Shown here: piece after piece, positions 1 through 8,641 of the stretch | Layout of the letters: every line of letters begins with the position of its first letter | Numbering within the stretch: position 1 is the stretch's first letter | NCBI GenBank assembly: GCA_007694035.1 | Contig: RECM01000133.1 | Span: 1 to 35,460, forward strand | DNA from: Balneolaceae bacterium | Lineage (GTDB): Bacteria > Bacteroidota > Rhodothermia > Balneolales > Cyclonatronaceae | Reading direction: 5' to 3' | DNA: 35,460 bases | Position numbers and translations under genes: made by a program | Notes under the pieces: model-generated | Seen by the model: only the letters and a program-made list of their open reading frames with translations | Database searches by the model: none | What the model was told of the DNA's origin: nothing

Positions 1-47
1 GCAAAGCTGAGGGATATGATTACGAGAAGATTGAGACGGCCCTGTAG
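1..47 (+). CDS. 3' end of an unidentified gene (partial)
   Basis: The frame beginning at base 3 is open and reads K-A-E-G-Y-D-Y-E-K-I-E-T-A-L before TAG at 45-47. A good intrinsic terminator follows about 50 bp later, which supports a real gene end. Fourteen residues are too few to name the family. The gene converges on blh. Microbial rhodopsin genes are often near blh, so the upstream gene could be one, but nothing visible here shows that. Confidence 0.5.
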   Translation, partial: KAEGYDYEKIETAL

Positions 48-99
48 TGTAATCTCCAACAGATGTAAAATGGCCGGAGAATAACTTCCTTCCGGCGAT

Positions 100-138
100 A
101 AAGCCCGTTGTAAACAAACAGCGGGCTTTTATTTTATC
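100..138 (+). terminator. Rho-independent terminator of the upstream partial gene
   Basis: AAAGCCCG at 100-107 pairs perfectly with CGGGCTTT at 122-129 around a 14-base loop, and a T-rich run (TATTTTATC) follows. It lies about 50 bp past the stop of the partial gene and before the convergent end of blh. From 139 to 305 I see nothing but a weak 13-bp direct repeat starting TTACGCC at 223 and 236. Confidence 0.8.
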
Positions 139-305
139 AGGAAATACAGATAGTACAGTACGCAGTATGGCTACTAATCACTCATTGTCTGCAATACGGA
201 ATCCTGGCGGAACTGATACTATTTACGCCGGTCTCTTACGCCAGCTATCTATGGATGCATTTGTACGTGAACCCATTGAAGCAAGCTGCCGCGAATACGC
301 TTCTT

Positions 306-1238
306 TCAATCCGTCTTTCTGGCATACATACGATCTACAATGATCATATGAGGCAGGGTGAGCACACTGATCAGTATGAACAACAGCGAAATCATTTCAT
401 TGCCAACGGAAAATGTTCTCTGAACGAAGAACAGAACAGCAAGCCCGAAAAGGGATACCAGCGTGAAAGGAATGGCCATCCGGTAGAACGACCAGATTGT
501 CACGTGCCGGCCGTTATCCCTGAAAAAGGCGATCATCTCCTGCACATGGCCCATCGAGTGCCACAGGGCAAAATAGAGCGCAAATCCGATGAGCGGGTGT
601 GTAAGAACCAGAAGGGCTGTGAGCAGCAGACTGTCGCCCAAAAAGCGCAGACGTGAAACATTCAAGGCACCTGATGAAAGAACAAGGAGCACGAGTACAA
701 AATACTGTGCTATAGCTGTGATCAGTATAATCGTTGAATGATGGTAAAGGAACGAAAACCATTCCGGGCTCATCCGGATCGCCGCTTCTATGATGGGCAG
801 ACAGACGTATGGATCCGCAAAGATGATAGCGGCGATAATCATCAATCCCCTCGACCATGAAAAAAGTCCTGAGAACGGGGATCCCGTTTGCACAAGGGCA
901 ACCATATCGGCCTGTCCAAAATGATAAACCGAGATTAAAAGAAATAATATCATACCGGCAAGCGGATAAAAAAACCAAAGCAGCCCTACCAGCAGCATCA
1001 CCAGAAGATACGAACTGTAAAACAGAAGATGGTCGGTAAGCCGCTGCCGCATCCCGTACAGATCGGCGGCCACAACATGATCGACCGCGCCATGCGGAAT
1101 GCCGATCACAAAAACGGTGAAAAACAAAAACCATGGTGCAATCCATTCCATAGTTTCCGGGGCCAGAAACGACAGCCCTACGGCCAGAATCACACTTCCG
1201 GTCAGAATTATATTCAGTAATGGAACAGGGTGCCGCAT
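306..1238 (-). CDS. blh: Brp/Blh-family beta-carotene 15,15'-dioxygenase (retinal formation)
   Basis: This is an integral membrane enzyme of 310 residues expected to cleave beta-carotene into two retinals, the chromophore of microbial rhodopsins. The visible family signature is GIPHGAVDH (residues 46-54), YHFGQAD (105-111), ALWHSMGH (224-231) and LPHMIIVDRMY (295-305). The conserved histidines H49, H106, H227 and H297 are the likely iron ligands. The rest is a succession of hydrophobic helices, and the length is normal for the family. The ATG at 1238 starts with a normal first helix, but no clear Shine-Dalgarno site precedes it. It is transcribed alone, divergently from corA and convergently with the partial gene at the window edge. 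No rhodopsin or carotenoid gene is seen in the window. The perfect palindrome TATTCATGAATA (1258-1269) just upstream may be an operator. Confidence 0.9.
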   Translation of the reverse strand: MRHPVPLLNIILTGSVILAVGLSFLAPETMEWIAPWFLFFTVFVIGIPHGAVDHVVAADLYGMRQRLTDHLLFYSSYLLVMLLVGLLWFFYPLAGMILFLLISVYHFGQADMVALVQTGSPFSGLFSWSRGLMIIAAIIFADPYVCLPIIEAAIRMSPEWFSFLYHHSTIILITAIAQYFVLVLLVLSSGALNVSRLRFLGDSLLLTALLVLTHPLIGFALYFALWHSMGHVQEMIAFFRDNGRHVTIWSFYRMAIPFTLVSLFGLAVLFFVQRTFSVGNEMISLLFILISVLTLPHMIIVDRMYARKTD

Positions 1239-1571
1239 TGTTTGTGTCTGTTTACAATATTCATGAATAAATGATAAGCCAGATGGCCAGCCCGGGTTTT
1301 AACTGCTGTAACGACTCTACCGGACCAGATTGATAACCGTCCCGGGACGTGGCCTGGCTCAATAGCACTCACAGGTACGAACACGCTAACATCTTTAATG
1401 CCGCGATCGTTTGATTTCCCGCTGCATGATCAGCGCCCCGTAACCAACCGAAATTCTGATCCGGGCGGGAATTCTGACCGAAAATAGGTATCGTTACGTC
1501 ATATACCGGGCTTGATTCTGTTCATCCAGATCGGGATACTCTGTAAATATTGAATTAACGGTGATAAAATT
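1239..1571. promoter_or_regulatory. Divergent blh/corA intergenic region with palindromes
   Basis: This 333-bp gap must hold the promoters of both divergent genes. I see two perfect 12-bp palindromes, TATTCATGAATA (1258-1269, 19 bp before the blh start) and CGTCCCGGGACG (1338-1349). An 8-bp direct repeat AATTCTGA occurs at 1452 and 1470, an 18-bp spacing. No ORF, RNA gene or convincing TAnnTTTG promoter box could be supported. The regulatory role is inferred only from position. Confidence 0.4.
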
Positions 1572-2711
1572 ATGCCACGATTTATAAAAAAGTATAAAGA
1601 AAAGGTCGGGCTACCCCCCGGAACACTGATCCATCTCGGCAGGGACCGTTCAACAGAATCGAAAATTACCCTGTTCGATTACAGTGAGAAAGATATACGT
1701 GAGGCAGAAATTACAAATGTGGAAGACTGTTTCCCGTTCAGGGATACGGCAACGGTTACCTGGATCAATGTGGACGGAGTGCATCAGACAGATGTCATCG
1801 AAACATTGGGCACCCATTTCGGCATCCATCCCCTGGTACTCTCCGACATCGTGAACACACGCCAAAGGCCCAAGGTCGAAGACTACGACGACTACCTTTT
1901 CGTAGTTCTGAAGATGATTTACCACGTCAATCACGCCAATCAGCCAGGCAACGACACTGACCGGAACCACACTGACAGTAAGAGTGACATTAATTCGGGC
2001 ACCCGGCACAACGGTGAAATTACCGCAGAGCAGGTGAGCCTGATCATAGGTCCCAATTACGTGATTTCGTTCCAGGAAACCCCCGAAGACATTTTCGATC
2101 CGATCCGTAACCGGCTCAGAAGCAGTTCCGGGCGCATCCGGAAAAAAGGAGCCGATTACCTTGCATACGCCCTGATCGATACCATTGTCGACAACTATTT
2201 TGTAATCCTCGAAACCCAGGGTGAAAAGGTGGAAGATCTTGAGGTTGAGCTCCTGAAAAATCCAACCGAAAGCACTATGCTGGCCATCCACAGCCTGAAA
2301 AGAGATATGATTTCCCTGCGCCGGTCGGTCTGGCCGCTCCGGGAGGTAACAGGATTTCTGGAGCGTGGCGAATCGAAACTGATCCACAAAACCACACGGA
2401 TATATCTGCGCGATGTGTACGACCATACCATTCAGGTAATCGATAACATCGAAACATCCCGGGACATCCTGTCGGGCATGCTCGATATCTACCTGTCTAC
2501 ACTGAGCAACCGGACGAACAGCGTGATGAAGGTGCTTACGATCATCGCAACTATCTTTATGCCGCTCACTTTCATTGCCGGTGTTTACGGCATGAACTTC
2601 GACAATATGCCCGAACTGCACTGGTACTGGGGATATCCGCTGGTATTGCTGTTAATGACCGGAATCGCCGGATCGATGCTTCTCTTCTTCAGAAAGAAAA
2701 AGTGGATTTAA
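1572..2711 (+). CDS. corA: CorA-family magnesium/cobalt channel
   Basis: This inner-membrane divalent cation channel has 379 residues. The C-terminal pore module is diagnostic: TM1 at about 318-340 ends in YGMN (339-342, the family selectivity loop), followed by MPEL (346-349), TM2 at about 354-373 and a basic tail RKKKWI. The N-terminal half is the soluble cytoplasmic funnel. Family members form homopentamers that take up Mg2+ (and Co2+ or Ni2+). A polar insert rich in Asn, Asp, His and Thr at about residues 118-149 lengthens the soluble domain. It is encoded by imperfectly repeated DNA: AACGACACTGAC at 1950 and AACCACACTGAC at 1965. The ATG at 1572 gives a normal N-terminus without a clear ribosome site. 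A P-type cation ATPase follows on the same strand after 209 bp, so this is a small cation-transport neighbourhood rather than an obvious operon. Confidence 0.93.
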   Translation: MPRFIKKYKEKVGLPPGTLIHLGRDRSTESKITLFDYSEKDIREAEITNVEDCFPFRDTATVTWINVDGVHQTDVIETLGTHFGIHPLVLSDIVNTRQRPKVEDYDDYLFVVLKMIYHVNHANQPGNDTDRNHTDSKSDINSGTRHNGEITAEQVSLIIGPNYVISFQETPEDIFDPIRNRLRSSSGRIRKKGADYLAYALIDTIVDNYFVILETQGEKVEDLEVELLKNPTESTMLAIHSLKRDMISLRRSVWPLREVTGFLERGESKLIHKTTRIYLRDVYDHTIQVIDNIETSRDILSGMLDIYLSTLSNRTNSVMKVLTIIATIFMPLTFIAGVYGMNFDNMPELHWYWGYPLVLLLMTGIAGSMLLFFRKKKWI

Positions 2712-2822
2712 ACCCGTTAATTATGATGTCTGCAGCGATCATTATTAAATTAACACGTGGCCGGGGCATATGCCGGCAATTATTTTATAAGCAGCCCTGA
2801 AACCCTGATGACCTGTCATAAT

Positions 2823-2899
2823 CAGACACAGACACGGTCCCTAACATTATCGCAGATGCTGACGCTTAGACAGATACTAACGCTTACGCTGACGCAGAT
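2823..2899. repeat. Degenerate 6-bp tandem repeats in the corA-ATPase gap
   Basis: CAGACA occurs twice in tandem at 2823-2834. A run of eight degenerate 6-mers then occupies 2852-2899: GCAGAT, GCTGAC, GCTTAG, ACAGAT, ACTAAC, GCTTAC, GCTGAC, GCAGAT. The run is in the frame of the following ATPase gene but contains TAG, and a TAA lies between it and the start, so it is not part of that protein. The string GCTTACGCTG also occurs in the 30-bp repeat near 15.7 kb. Confidence 0.7.
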
Positions 2900-2920
2900 A
2901 CAAAAGAAAAATAATTACCC

Positions 2921-5614
2921 ATGACGGACATTGCGGAGAAAAAACCCGACACAAAATGGCATTCCATGGATGCCGCCGAAACGGTCAAAAAACTGGAATC
3001 CGATCACGAGAAAGGCCTTTCGGCGGATGAGGCCCGGCGAAGGCTTGAAGAATACGGGCGCAATGAACTCCCCAAAGGTAAAAAACGCAGCGCCTGGATG
3101 CGGCTTCTGGTGCAGTTTCACAACGTTCTGATCTACGTGCTCATAGTGGCGGCAGTTATCACCGCGCTGATGGATCACTGGATCGACACCTGGGTGATCC
3201 TGGCTGTGGTCGTCATCAACGCCGTTATCGGATTCCTTCAGGAGGGAAAAGCCGAAAGAGCCCTGGAGAGCATCCGGAAAATGCTTTCGCTGGAGGCGGT
3301 TGTTATTCGCGGTGGCGAAAAAACGACCGTCGACGCCGAAGAACTTGTGCCGGGCGATATCGTTCAGATCCAATCGGGCGATAAAATTCCCGCCGACATC
3401 CGGCTGGTCCGGTCGAAAGACCTCCGGATTGAGGAATCGCCGCTGACCGGCGAATCGGTGCCCGTCGAAAAAGAGACCAAACCCGTCGAAGAGAACGCTG
3501 TAATCGGCGACCGTTTTTCGATGACCTACTCCGGAACCGTGGTCACCTATGGCAAAGCAACCGGTGTTGTTACGGCCACCGGGGCCGATACCGAACTGGG
3601 CAAGATCAACCGGATGATTTCGGAGGTTGAGCAGATAACGACCCCCCTTCTGCAGCAGATCGAAAAATTTGGGAAGTGGCTTTCCGTCGTCATCCTGGCA
3701 GCCGCGGGCCTGTTCTACGCCTTCGGGTATTTTTTCAGGGATTACACACAGGCCGAGCTGTTCCTGGCAGTGATCGGCCTTGTGGTCGCCTCCATCCCCG
3801 AGGGGCTGCCGGCCATTATGACCATCACCCTTGCTACCGGCGTGCAGCGCATGGCCGCGCGGAACGCCATCATCCGCAGGCTGCCCTCCGTCGAAACCCT
3901 GGGATCGGTAAACGTAATCTGCTCCGACAAGACCGGTACCCTCACCCGAAACGAGATGACGGCCAAAACCATCATTACCGCCGACCGGGATTATGAGGTG
4001 GAAGGCACCGGATACGAACCGAAAGGCCACATCACCCGTGACGGCAGCGAGGTTGAGCCGGAAGAGGAACAGGTGCTCTGGCAGCTGCTTCGCACCATCC
4101 GCTGCAGCAACAATTCGGAGATCGGCAAGGACGACGAGGGGAACTGGAAGCTTACCGGATCGCCCACCGAGGGCGCCCTGCTCACCCTGAGCTACAAAGC
4201 CGGGCTTGAGGATTTCAAGCCTGAACGCATCGATACCATACCCTTCGAATCGGACCACAAATACATGGCCACGCTCAACAAGGTAGACGGGGATGTGTAT
4301 GTATTCATGACCGGGGCCCCGGAGAGGGTGCTCGAAATGTGCAACCGGCAGCTTACCTCAGATGGCGAAAAGGAGGTCGACACACAGTACTGGGAAGAGA
4401 AAATGGAGGAAGTGGCCGCCAAAGGTCAGCGCCTGCTCGGGGCCGCCTTCAGCAAGACCGATAAAAACAGGACGGAACTCGAGAAAGACGATCTCGAACA
4501 AAGGAAGGTATTTCTGGGAGTAATCGGCATTATCGATCCCCCGAGAGATGAGGTGATTGAAGCCGTTAAAGAGTGCAAAAGTGCCGGTGTTAAGGTGAAG
4601 ATGATCACCGGCGACCATGCCATAACGGCCAGGGCCATCGGAAAAGAGATCGGCATCGGCGATGGCGAGAAGGTAATGACCGGGCAACAACTCGAAGAAA
4701 TGAGCGACGAAGAGATGGAGGGTGTGGTCAGTGAATACGACGTGTATGCCCGCACCAGCCCGGAGCACAAACTGAGGCTGGTAACGGCCCTGCAGAAAAA
4801 CGGAAAACTGTGCGCCATGACCGGCGACGGGGTGAACGACGCGCCCGCGCTCAAAAAGGCCAACATAGGCATTGCCATGGGTATAAAGGGTACGGAAGTG
4901 ACCAAGGATGCATCCGAAATGGTACTGGCCGACGACAATTTTGCCACCATTGTACATGCCATCGAGGAAGGCCGCACAGTCTATGACAACATCCGCAAAG
5001 CGCTGCTGTTCATTCTGCCGACTAACGGGGCCGAAGCGCTGGTGCTGGTATCGGCCATCCTTCTGGGAATCGTGATGCCGATAACACCGGTTCAGATTCT
5101 CTGGATAAACATGGTTACGGCGGTAACCCTGGCACTGGCCCTCTCGTTCGAGCCGATGGAGATGAAAGTGATGGAGCGGCCACCGCGCAAATCGGACGAT
5201 CCCATTCTTGGCGGAGTATTTCTGTGGAGAATCCTTTTTGTGTCGGTACTGATCGGCAGTATCACCTTTCTGATTTTCAAATATGTTCAGTCTCTGGAGA
5301 TCGAAGAGGCCAGGACCATCGCGGTCAACACCCTGGTCGCGGGGCAGCTGTTCTACCTGTTCAACTGCCGCAGGATCGGGGCTCCGAGCCTCGGCAAAGG
5401 TTTTTTCAACAATAAATACGCTTTCATCGCCGCCGGGGTGCTGATTGTACTGCAGCTGATCTTTGTTTACGCGCCATTCATGAACCTGTTTTTCGAAACG
5501 GCCCCGATCGGTCTGTACTACTGGCTCTATCCGCTGGGCGCAGGTCTGGCTGTTTTTATTCTGGTGGAAGCGGAGAAGTACATCATCAGTAAATTATCCC
5601 GAGAAAAACGGTAA
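2921..5614 (+). CDS. Type II (Ca2+-like) cation-translocating P-type ATPase
   Basis: This inner-membrane pump of 897 residues couples ATP hydrolysis to cation export. The full catalytic set is present: TGES (176-179) in the actuator domain, PEGLPA (293-298) in M4, DKTGTLT with phosphorylated D336, and GDGVNDAP (635-642). An N-terminal cation-ATPase domain and the C-terminal M5-M10 group identify type IIA/PacL-like enzymes. Compared with the SERCA Ca2+ sites, E294 (M4), N702 and E705 (M5), N730 and T733 (M6) are kept. The M6 aspartate (SERCA D800) is A734, within WINMVTAVT. This pattern resembles CtpF-like bacterial pumps, so Ca2+ is likely but not certain. The start ATG at 2921 has no clear ribosome site. 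Substrate could also be Na+, K+ or Mn2+. Confidence 0.9.
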   Translation: MTDIAEKKPDTKWHSMDAAETVKKLESDHEKGLSADEARRRLEEYGRNELPKGKKRSAWMRLLVQFHNVLIYVLIVAAVITALMDHWIDTWVILAVVVINAVIGFLQEGKAERALESIRKMLSLEAVVIRGGEKTTVDAEELVPGDIVQIQSGDKIPADIRLVRSKDLRIEESPLTGESVPVEKETKPVEENAVIGDRFSMTYSGTVVTYGKATGVVTATGADTELGKINRMISEVEQITTPLLQQIEKFGKWLSVVILAAAGLFYAFGYFFRDYTQAELFLAVIGLVVASIPEGLPAIMTITLATGVQRMAARNAIIRRLPSVETLGSVNVICSDKTGTLTRNEMTAKTIITADRDYEVEGTGYEPKGHITRDGSEVEPEEEQVLWQLLRTIRCSNNSEIGKDDEGNWKLTGSPTEGALLTLSYKAGLEDFKPERIDTIPFESDHKYMATLNKVDGDVYVFMTGAPERVLEMCNRQLTSDGEKEVDTQYWEEKMEEVAAKGQRLLGAAFSKTDKNRTELEKDDLEQRKVFLGVIGIIDPPRDEVIEAVKECKSAGVKVKMITGDHAITARAIGKEIGIGDGEKVMTGQQLEEMSDEEMEGVVSEYDVYARTSPEHKLRLVTALQKNGKLCAMTGDGVNDAPALKKANIGIAMGIKGTEVTKDASEMVLADDNFATIVHAIEEGRTVYDNIRKALLFILPTNGAEALVLVSAILLGIVMPITPVQILWINMVTAVTLALALSFEPMEMKVMERPPRKSDDPILGGVFLWRILFVSVLIGSITFLIFKYVQSLEIEEARTIAVNTLVAGQLFYLFNCRRIGAPSLGKGFFNNKYAFIAAGVLIVLQLIFVYAPFMNLFFETAPIGLYYWLYPLGAGLAVFILVEAEKYIISKLSREKR

Positions 5615-5708
5615 CATGGCTCACCATATAGCGTATGCGTATGATCAATCGAATCCGGATCCGGGGATTTAACCTGTCTCAGGGAGCGTCCGTCACAAAA
5701 TATTCTGC

Positions 5709-6605
5709 ATGAACATCATCCTGAAAACGGAAAATCTCAGCAAGCGTTACGGCGCCATCCAGGCCCTCGACGGGCTGTCGCTGTCTATACCACGTGGATC
5801 TGTATACGGCATCCTGGGGCCGAACGGCAGCGGCAAGACCACCGCCCTCGGCATCATCCTTGGAGCCATCAGGGCCAACAGCGGAAGCTGGAGCTGGTTC
5901 GGTGATGAGCCCGGGCCGGAGCATCTGCGCAAGGTGGGATCCCTGCTTGAGAAACCGAACTTTCTGCCCTATCTGACGGGTGAGCGGAACCTGAAAATCG
6001 TTGCCGATATACGCGGTACAGGGTACGACTCCATTGAACCCGCCCTGGTTAAGACCGGCATCTACGACAGGCGCAAGAGCAACTTCCACACCTACTCGCT
6101 GGGTATGAAACAGAGGCTGGGCCTGGCCGCGGCCCTTCTGGGCGATCCGGAGGTGCTGGTACTCGACGAGCCCACCAACGGGCTGGATCCGCAGGGTATT
6201 TACGACGTGCGCCAGCTCATTATGGATGAGGCCCGATGCGGACGCACCGTAATACTGGCCAGCCATATTCTGGACGAGGTCGAAAAAGTGTGCACCCATG
6301 TGGCCGTACTGAGCAAGGGCAAGCTGCTCGCGCAGGGTACGACCGCCGAACTGCTGAAATCGGCTGATGTGATCGAGATCGCCGCAGATAACCTGGACAA
6401 GCTGCAGTCGGTGCTTGAAAAAAACACCCTTGTGAAGAAAATCGTCAGGAACGGAAACATACTGGAGCTAACGGTCGATCCGGCCACCCCGATGGAACGC
6501 ATTACGGAACCGGTTGCCCGGGCCGGGCTGAGTGCAACCCACCTGCTGCGCCGGGCAACAAAACTGGAATCCCGGTTCCTTGATCTTATAAAGGGGGACA
6601 ACTGA
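5709..6605 (+). CDS. ABC transporter ATP-binding protein
   Basis: This is the cytoplasmic ATPase subunit (298 residues) of an ABC-2 type exporter. All nucleotide-binding elements are visible: Walker A GPNGSGKT (37-44), signature SLGMKQR (130-136), Walker B VLVLDEP (149-155) followed by the D-loop GLD, and the switch histidine H186 in ASHILDE. The C-terminal 80 residues form the accessory domain typical of the CcmA/NatA/GldA-like branch. Its stop overlaps the permease start by one base (TGATG at 6603-6607), so the two are translationally coupled. A 94-bp gap separates it from the P-type ATPase. The substrate cannot be read from sequence. GldA-like gliding ATPases belong to the same broad family, but no gldF or gldG partner is here. 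Confidence 0.9.
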   Translation: MNIILKTENLSKRYGAIQALDGLSLSIPRGSVYGILGPNGSGKTTALGIILGAIRANSGSWSWFGDEPGPEHLRKVGSLLEKPNFLPYLTGERNLKIVADIRGTGYDSIEPALVKTGIYDRRKSNFHTYSLGMKQRLGLAAALLGDPEVLVLDEPTNGLDPQGIYDVRQLIMDEARCGRTVILASHILDEVEKVCTHVAVLSKGKLLAQGTTAELLKSADVIEIAADNLDKLQSVLEKNTLVKKIVRNGNILELTVDPATPMERITEPVARAGLSATHLLRRATKLESRFLDLIKGDN

Positions 6606-7375
6606 TGCGCCGCATACTCACCATAGAATACAACAAGCTGATCGGCTACAGAGCCTTCTGGGTACTGCCGGGCATTTATGCCATACTGATGCTGCTCTTT
6701 TTCCGGATTTTCACCAGGCTCGACATGATCCAGGTAAACGGGGAGCGGGTGCCCATCGAATCCATCCTGAGGATGGAAAAAGTGTGGCACTATCTCACCT
6801 GGTTCGCCGGATTTTTCCACTACCTGTTCATCGCGCTTATCATACTGCTGATCGGCAACGAAATGCGAAACGGCTTCTGGAGGATGGCGGTTACCTCGGG
6901 CCTGCGCCGGGTAGACCTGCTCACCGGCAAATGGCTGGTGATGGGAATTTTAAGTCTGTTCAGCACGGCCATAGTACTGCTGGTGGGCTACCTCGCTGCC
7001 GGGTTCGCCCCGGTCGATATCCCTGACACGGCCTTCCCCCTGCAGCTCGCAACCCTGTTCTTTCTGCAGGCCTTCTGCTACATACAATTCGGACTGACGG
7101 CAGGAATCTGGCTGGAGCGCACCGGGCTGGGTATTTTGCTCGTGCTGCTCTATGCGATGGCCGGCGAACCGCTAATCGGCTACTTTCTGCCGACCGCGAT
7201 CAAGGAGTGGCTGCCCCTGAATGTATTCGCGTCACTCATCCCGAACCCTGTGCTCGAAGATGTCGGGCTGGGAACCAGTGCAATTACGACCGGCCTGGCC
7301 TTGACAAGGTCGGCGGTCTGGCTGGCACTGCTCGGCGGCCTGGCCTGGTTGAAAGTCAGGAATACGGATCTGTGA
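6605..7375 (+). CDS. ABC-2 type transporter permease
   Basis: This 256-residue polytopic membrane protein has about six hydrophobic helices (around 17-40, 65-88, 108-130, 138-160, 165-190 and 230-250), as expected for an ABC-2 permease. Short basic segments on the cytoplasmic side (for example residues 87-102, with GLRRVD) fit the coupling region. It begins within the stop codon of the ATPase gene, so the two form a two-gene export operon. No substrate-specific motif is recognisable. Possible cargos of such pairs include drugs, lipids, Na+ or surface polymers, but none is favoured by the neighbours. Confidence 0.85.
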   Translation: MRRILTIEYNKLIGYRAFWVLPGIYAILMLLFFRIFTRLDMIQVNGERVPIESILRMEKVWHYLTWFAGFFHYLFIALIILLIGNEMRNGFWRMAVTSGLRRVDLLTGKWLVMGILSLFSTAIVLLVGYLAAGFAPVDIPDTAFPLQLATLFFLQAFCYIQFGLTAGIWLERTGLGILLVLLYAMAGEPLIGYFLPTAIKEWLPLNVFASLIPNPVLEDVGLGTSAITTGLALTRSAVWLALLGGLAWLKVRNTDL

Positions 7376-7446
7376 TACCACTGATTTTTAAAACAATATC
7401 CCGTTACTGAGCGTTATTAATATCATTTTTGTTTATACATTGTGAT

Positions 7447-7836
7447 ATGGTGAAATATATATCGGTGCTGTCGATCCTGCTGTTTGCAGCTGTGATGCCA
7501 TACGGCAGCACTGGCGGGGTCTTTCCTGACCATTCGCTGTACTCGATGCCGGTCGGCGATACGGTATCAGCGGATACACCAGACCAAATAACGGCTTCTC
7601 CCAAAAGCAAAACCGTTATCTCGTCCATTCACGGGCATCTCCCCTTACTGGCGGATATATCCAGGAATCAGTCTGTTTCAAACGCGGGTTACAATACAAA
7701 GGATATCAGAATTCCGGTTGTACCCGATGAAACACCCCTGCTTAAGGCAGCTTCCATTTACCTGCTGTATTCGGGCAGTATTGTACCGAACCTGACCGTG
7801 AGGGAATTGCTTTTCCCCTTTCACCATTTTCTCTGA
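7447..7836 (+). CDS. Small exported protein of unknown function
   Basis: I do not recognise the family. The product is about 129 residues. It begins MVKYISVLSILLFAAV, a typical signal peptide, followed by a Ser/Thr/Asp-rich region without clear motifs and a more hydrophobic end with the run ELLFPFHHFL at the C-terminus. I chose ATG at 7447 because the TTG at 7429 would only add six residues ahead of the signal peptide. It follows the ABC permease by 71 bp on the same strand and could be co-transcribed with it, but no function follows from that. Downstream, GTGGAC and GTCCAC form an imperfect hairpin around 7850-7885 without a T run. Confidence 0.5.
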   Translation: MVKYISVLSILLFAAVMPYGSTGGVFPDHSLYSMPVGDTVSADTPDQITASPKSKTVISSIHGHLPLLADISRNQSVSNAGYNTKDIRIPVVPDETPLLKAASIYLLYSGSIVPNLTVRELLFPFHHFL

Positions 7837-7965
7837 TCCCATCCTGCTGTGTGGACTGCCTTCCCCCCAATCGGGTGGTCCACGTTAAAAAACAATTCAT
7901 CAGCACCGAAACCCTGGTATTGCTGGTGATATACCATATCCCCAATTTTTAAACAGCATAATACG

Positions 7966-8523
7966 ATGGATAAAGAAATCTACACTATGGGCATCGCCCT
8001 GTTAATGGTGGCCTTGTTTTTTGTGCCGGTAATCTATTTTGAGATACGAAGCAGACGTTCTTCGAACAGCTTTATCAACAGGTTCAGGGAGCTGGCCCAA
8101 AAAAATCATGTGTCGCTTACACAGTTTGATTCATGGCGGGACCGCTACGCCATAGGGCTTGACCAATACCATTCTAAAATATTCTATCTCAACAGAAATG
8201 AGGCGGTTGAAGAATCGCTTCTGATTGACCTGCACGAGTTACATCAATGCAGGATTGTGAAAGATGAAACCAAAACCGGGTCGCCGAATAGCCCGGTTTT
8301 AGCCATCAGGCAGATAGATTTGGTCCTGACTTTTCAGAATCCGAAGAAACCGGTTAAAATAATGGCATTTTTTAGTGATAAGTCGGGAGATTCACTTAAA
8401 GATGAACTAAGAATGGCTGGAAAATGGTCTGGAATCATCAATTCCGGTGCAAAGGCACTAAAAAAGCCGGATAACAACCCGGTGAAAAAACCGTCCCGGC
8501 CAGTCGCTGCCGGAACCCGTTAA
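7966..8523 (+). CDS. Membrane-anchored protein of unknown function
   Basis: This 185-residue product has one N-terminal membrane helix at about residues 8-27, then a basic stop-transfer (EIRSRRSS), so the soluble part probably faces the cytoplasm. The soluble domain shows alternating beta-type segments (SLLIDLHELHQCRIV, IDLVLTF, PVKIMAFF), consistent with a small sensor or PH-like fold, and ends in a Lys/Pro-rich disordered tail. I see no catalytic motif and do not recognise the family. A terminator follows at 8541-8590, so it ends the transcription unit beginning with the ABC genes or the preceding small gene. Confidence 0.65.
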   Translation: MDKEIYTMGIALLMVALFFVPVIYFEIRSRRSSNSFINRFRELAQKNHVSLTQFDSWRDRYAIGLDQYHSKIFYLNRNEAVEESLLIDLHELHQCRIVKDETKTGSPNSPVLAIRQIDLVLTFQNPKKPVKIMAFFSDKSGDSLKDELRMAGKWSGIINSGAKALKKPDNNPVKKPSRPVAAGTR

Positions 8524-8540
8524 CCGTAGTTATAACAAAT

Positions 8541-8590
8541 AAAGGTGGTTTCGAAGAATGATTTAATATCCTTTTTCGTTACCACCTTTT
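8541..8590 (+). terminator. Probable terminator after the membrane-anchored protein gene
   Basis: AAAGGTGGT at 8541-8549 pairs perfectly with ACCACCTTT at 8581-8589, and CGAA/TTCG extends the stem after a small bulge. The loop is AT-rich. The T tail is short (CTTTT), so strength is uncertain. It starts 18 bp after the stop codon. Confidence 0.6.
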
Positions 8591-8641
8591 AGTATCGTCC
8601 CGTTAACATAACAAATTGTCAATCAGGGAATTACCAAATAT

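Noticed and set aside
1650-2621. Minus-strand open frame (323 codons) opposite corA
   Set aside because: Antisense shadow of corA with no recognisable domain.
2915-4258. Long minus-strand open frame (447 codons) opposite the P-type ATPase
   Set aside because: It lies wholly opposite a well-supported gene with all catalytic motifs. Its composition (Gly, His, Asp-rich, no motif) is that expected for an antisense shadow of GC-rich codons.
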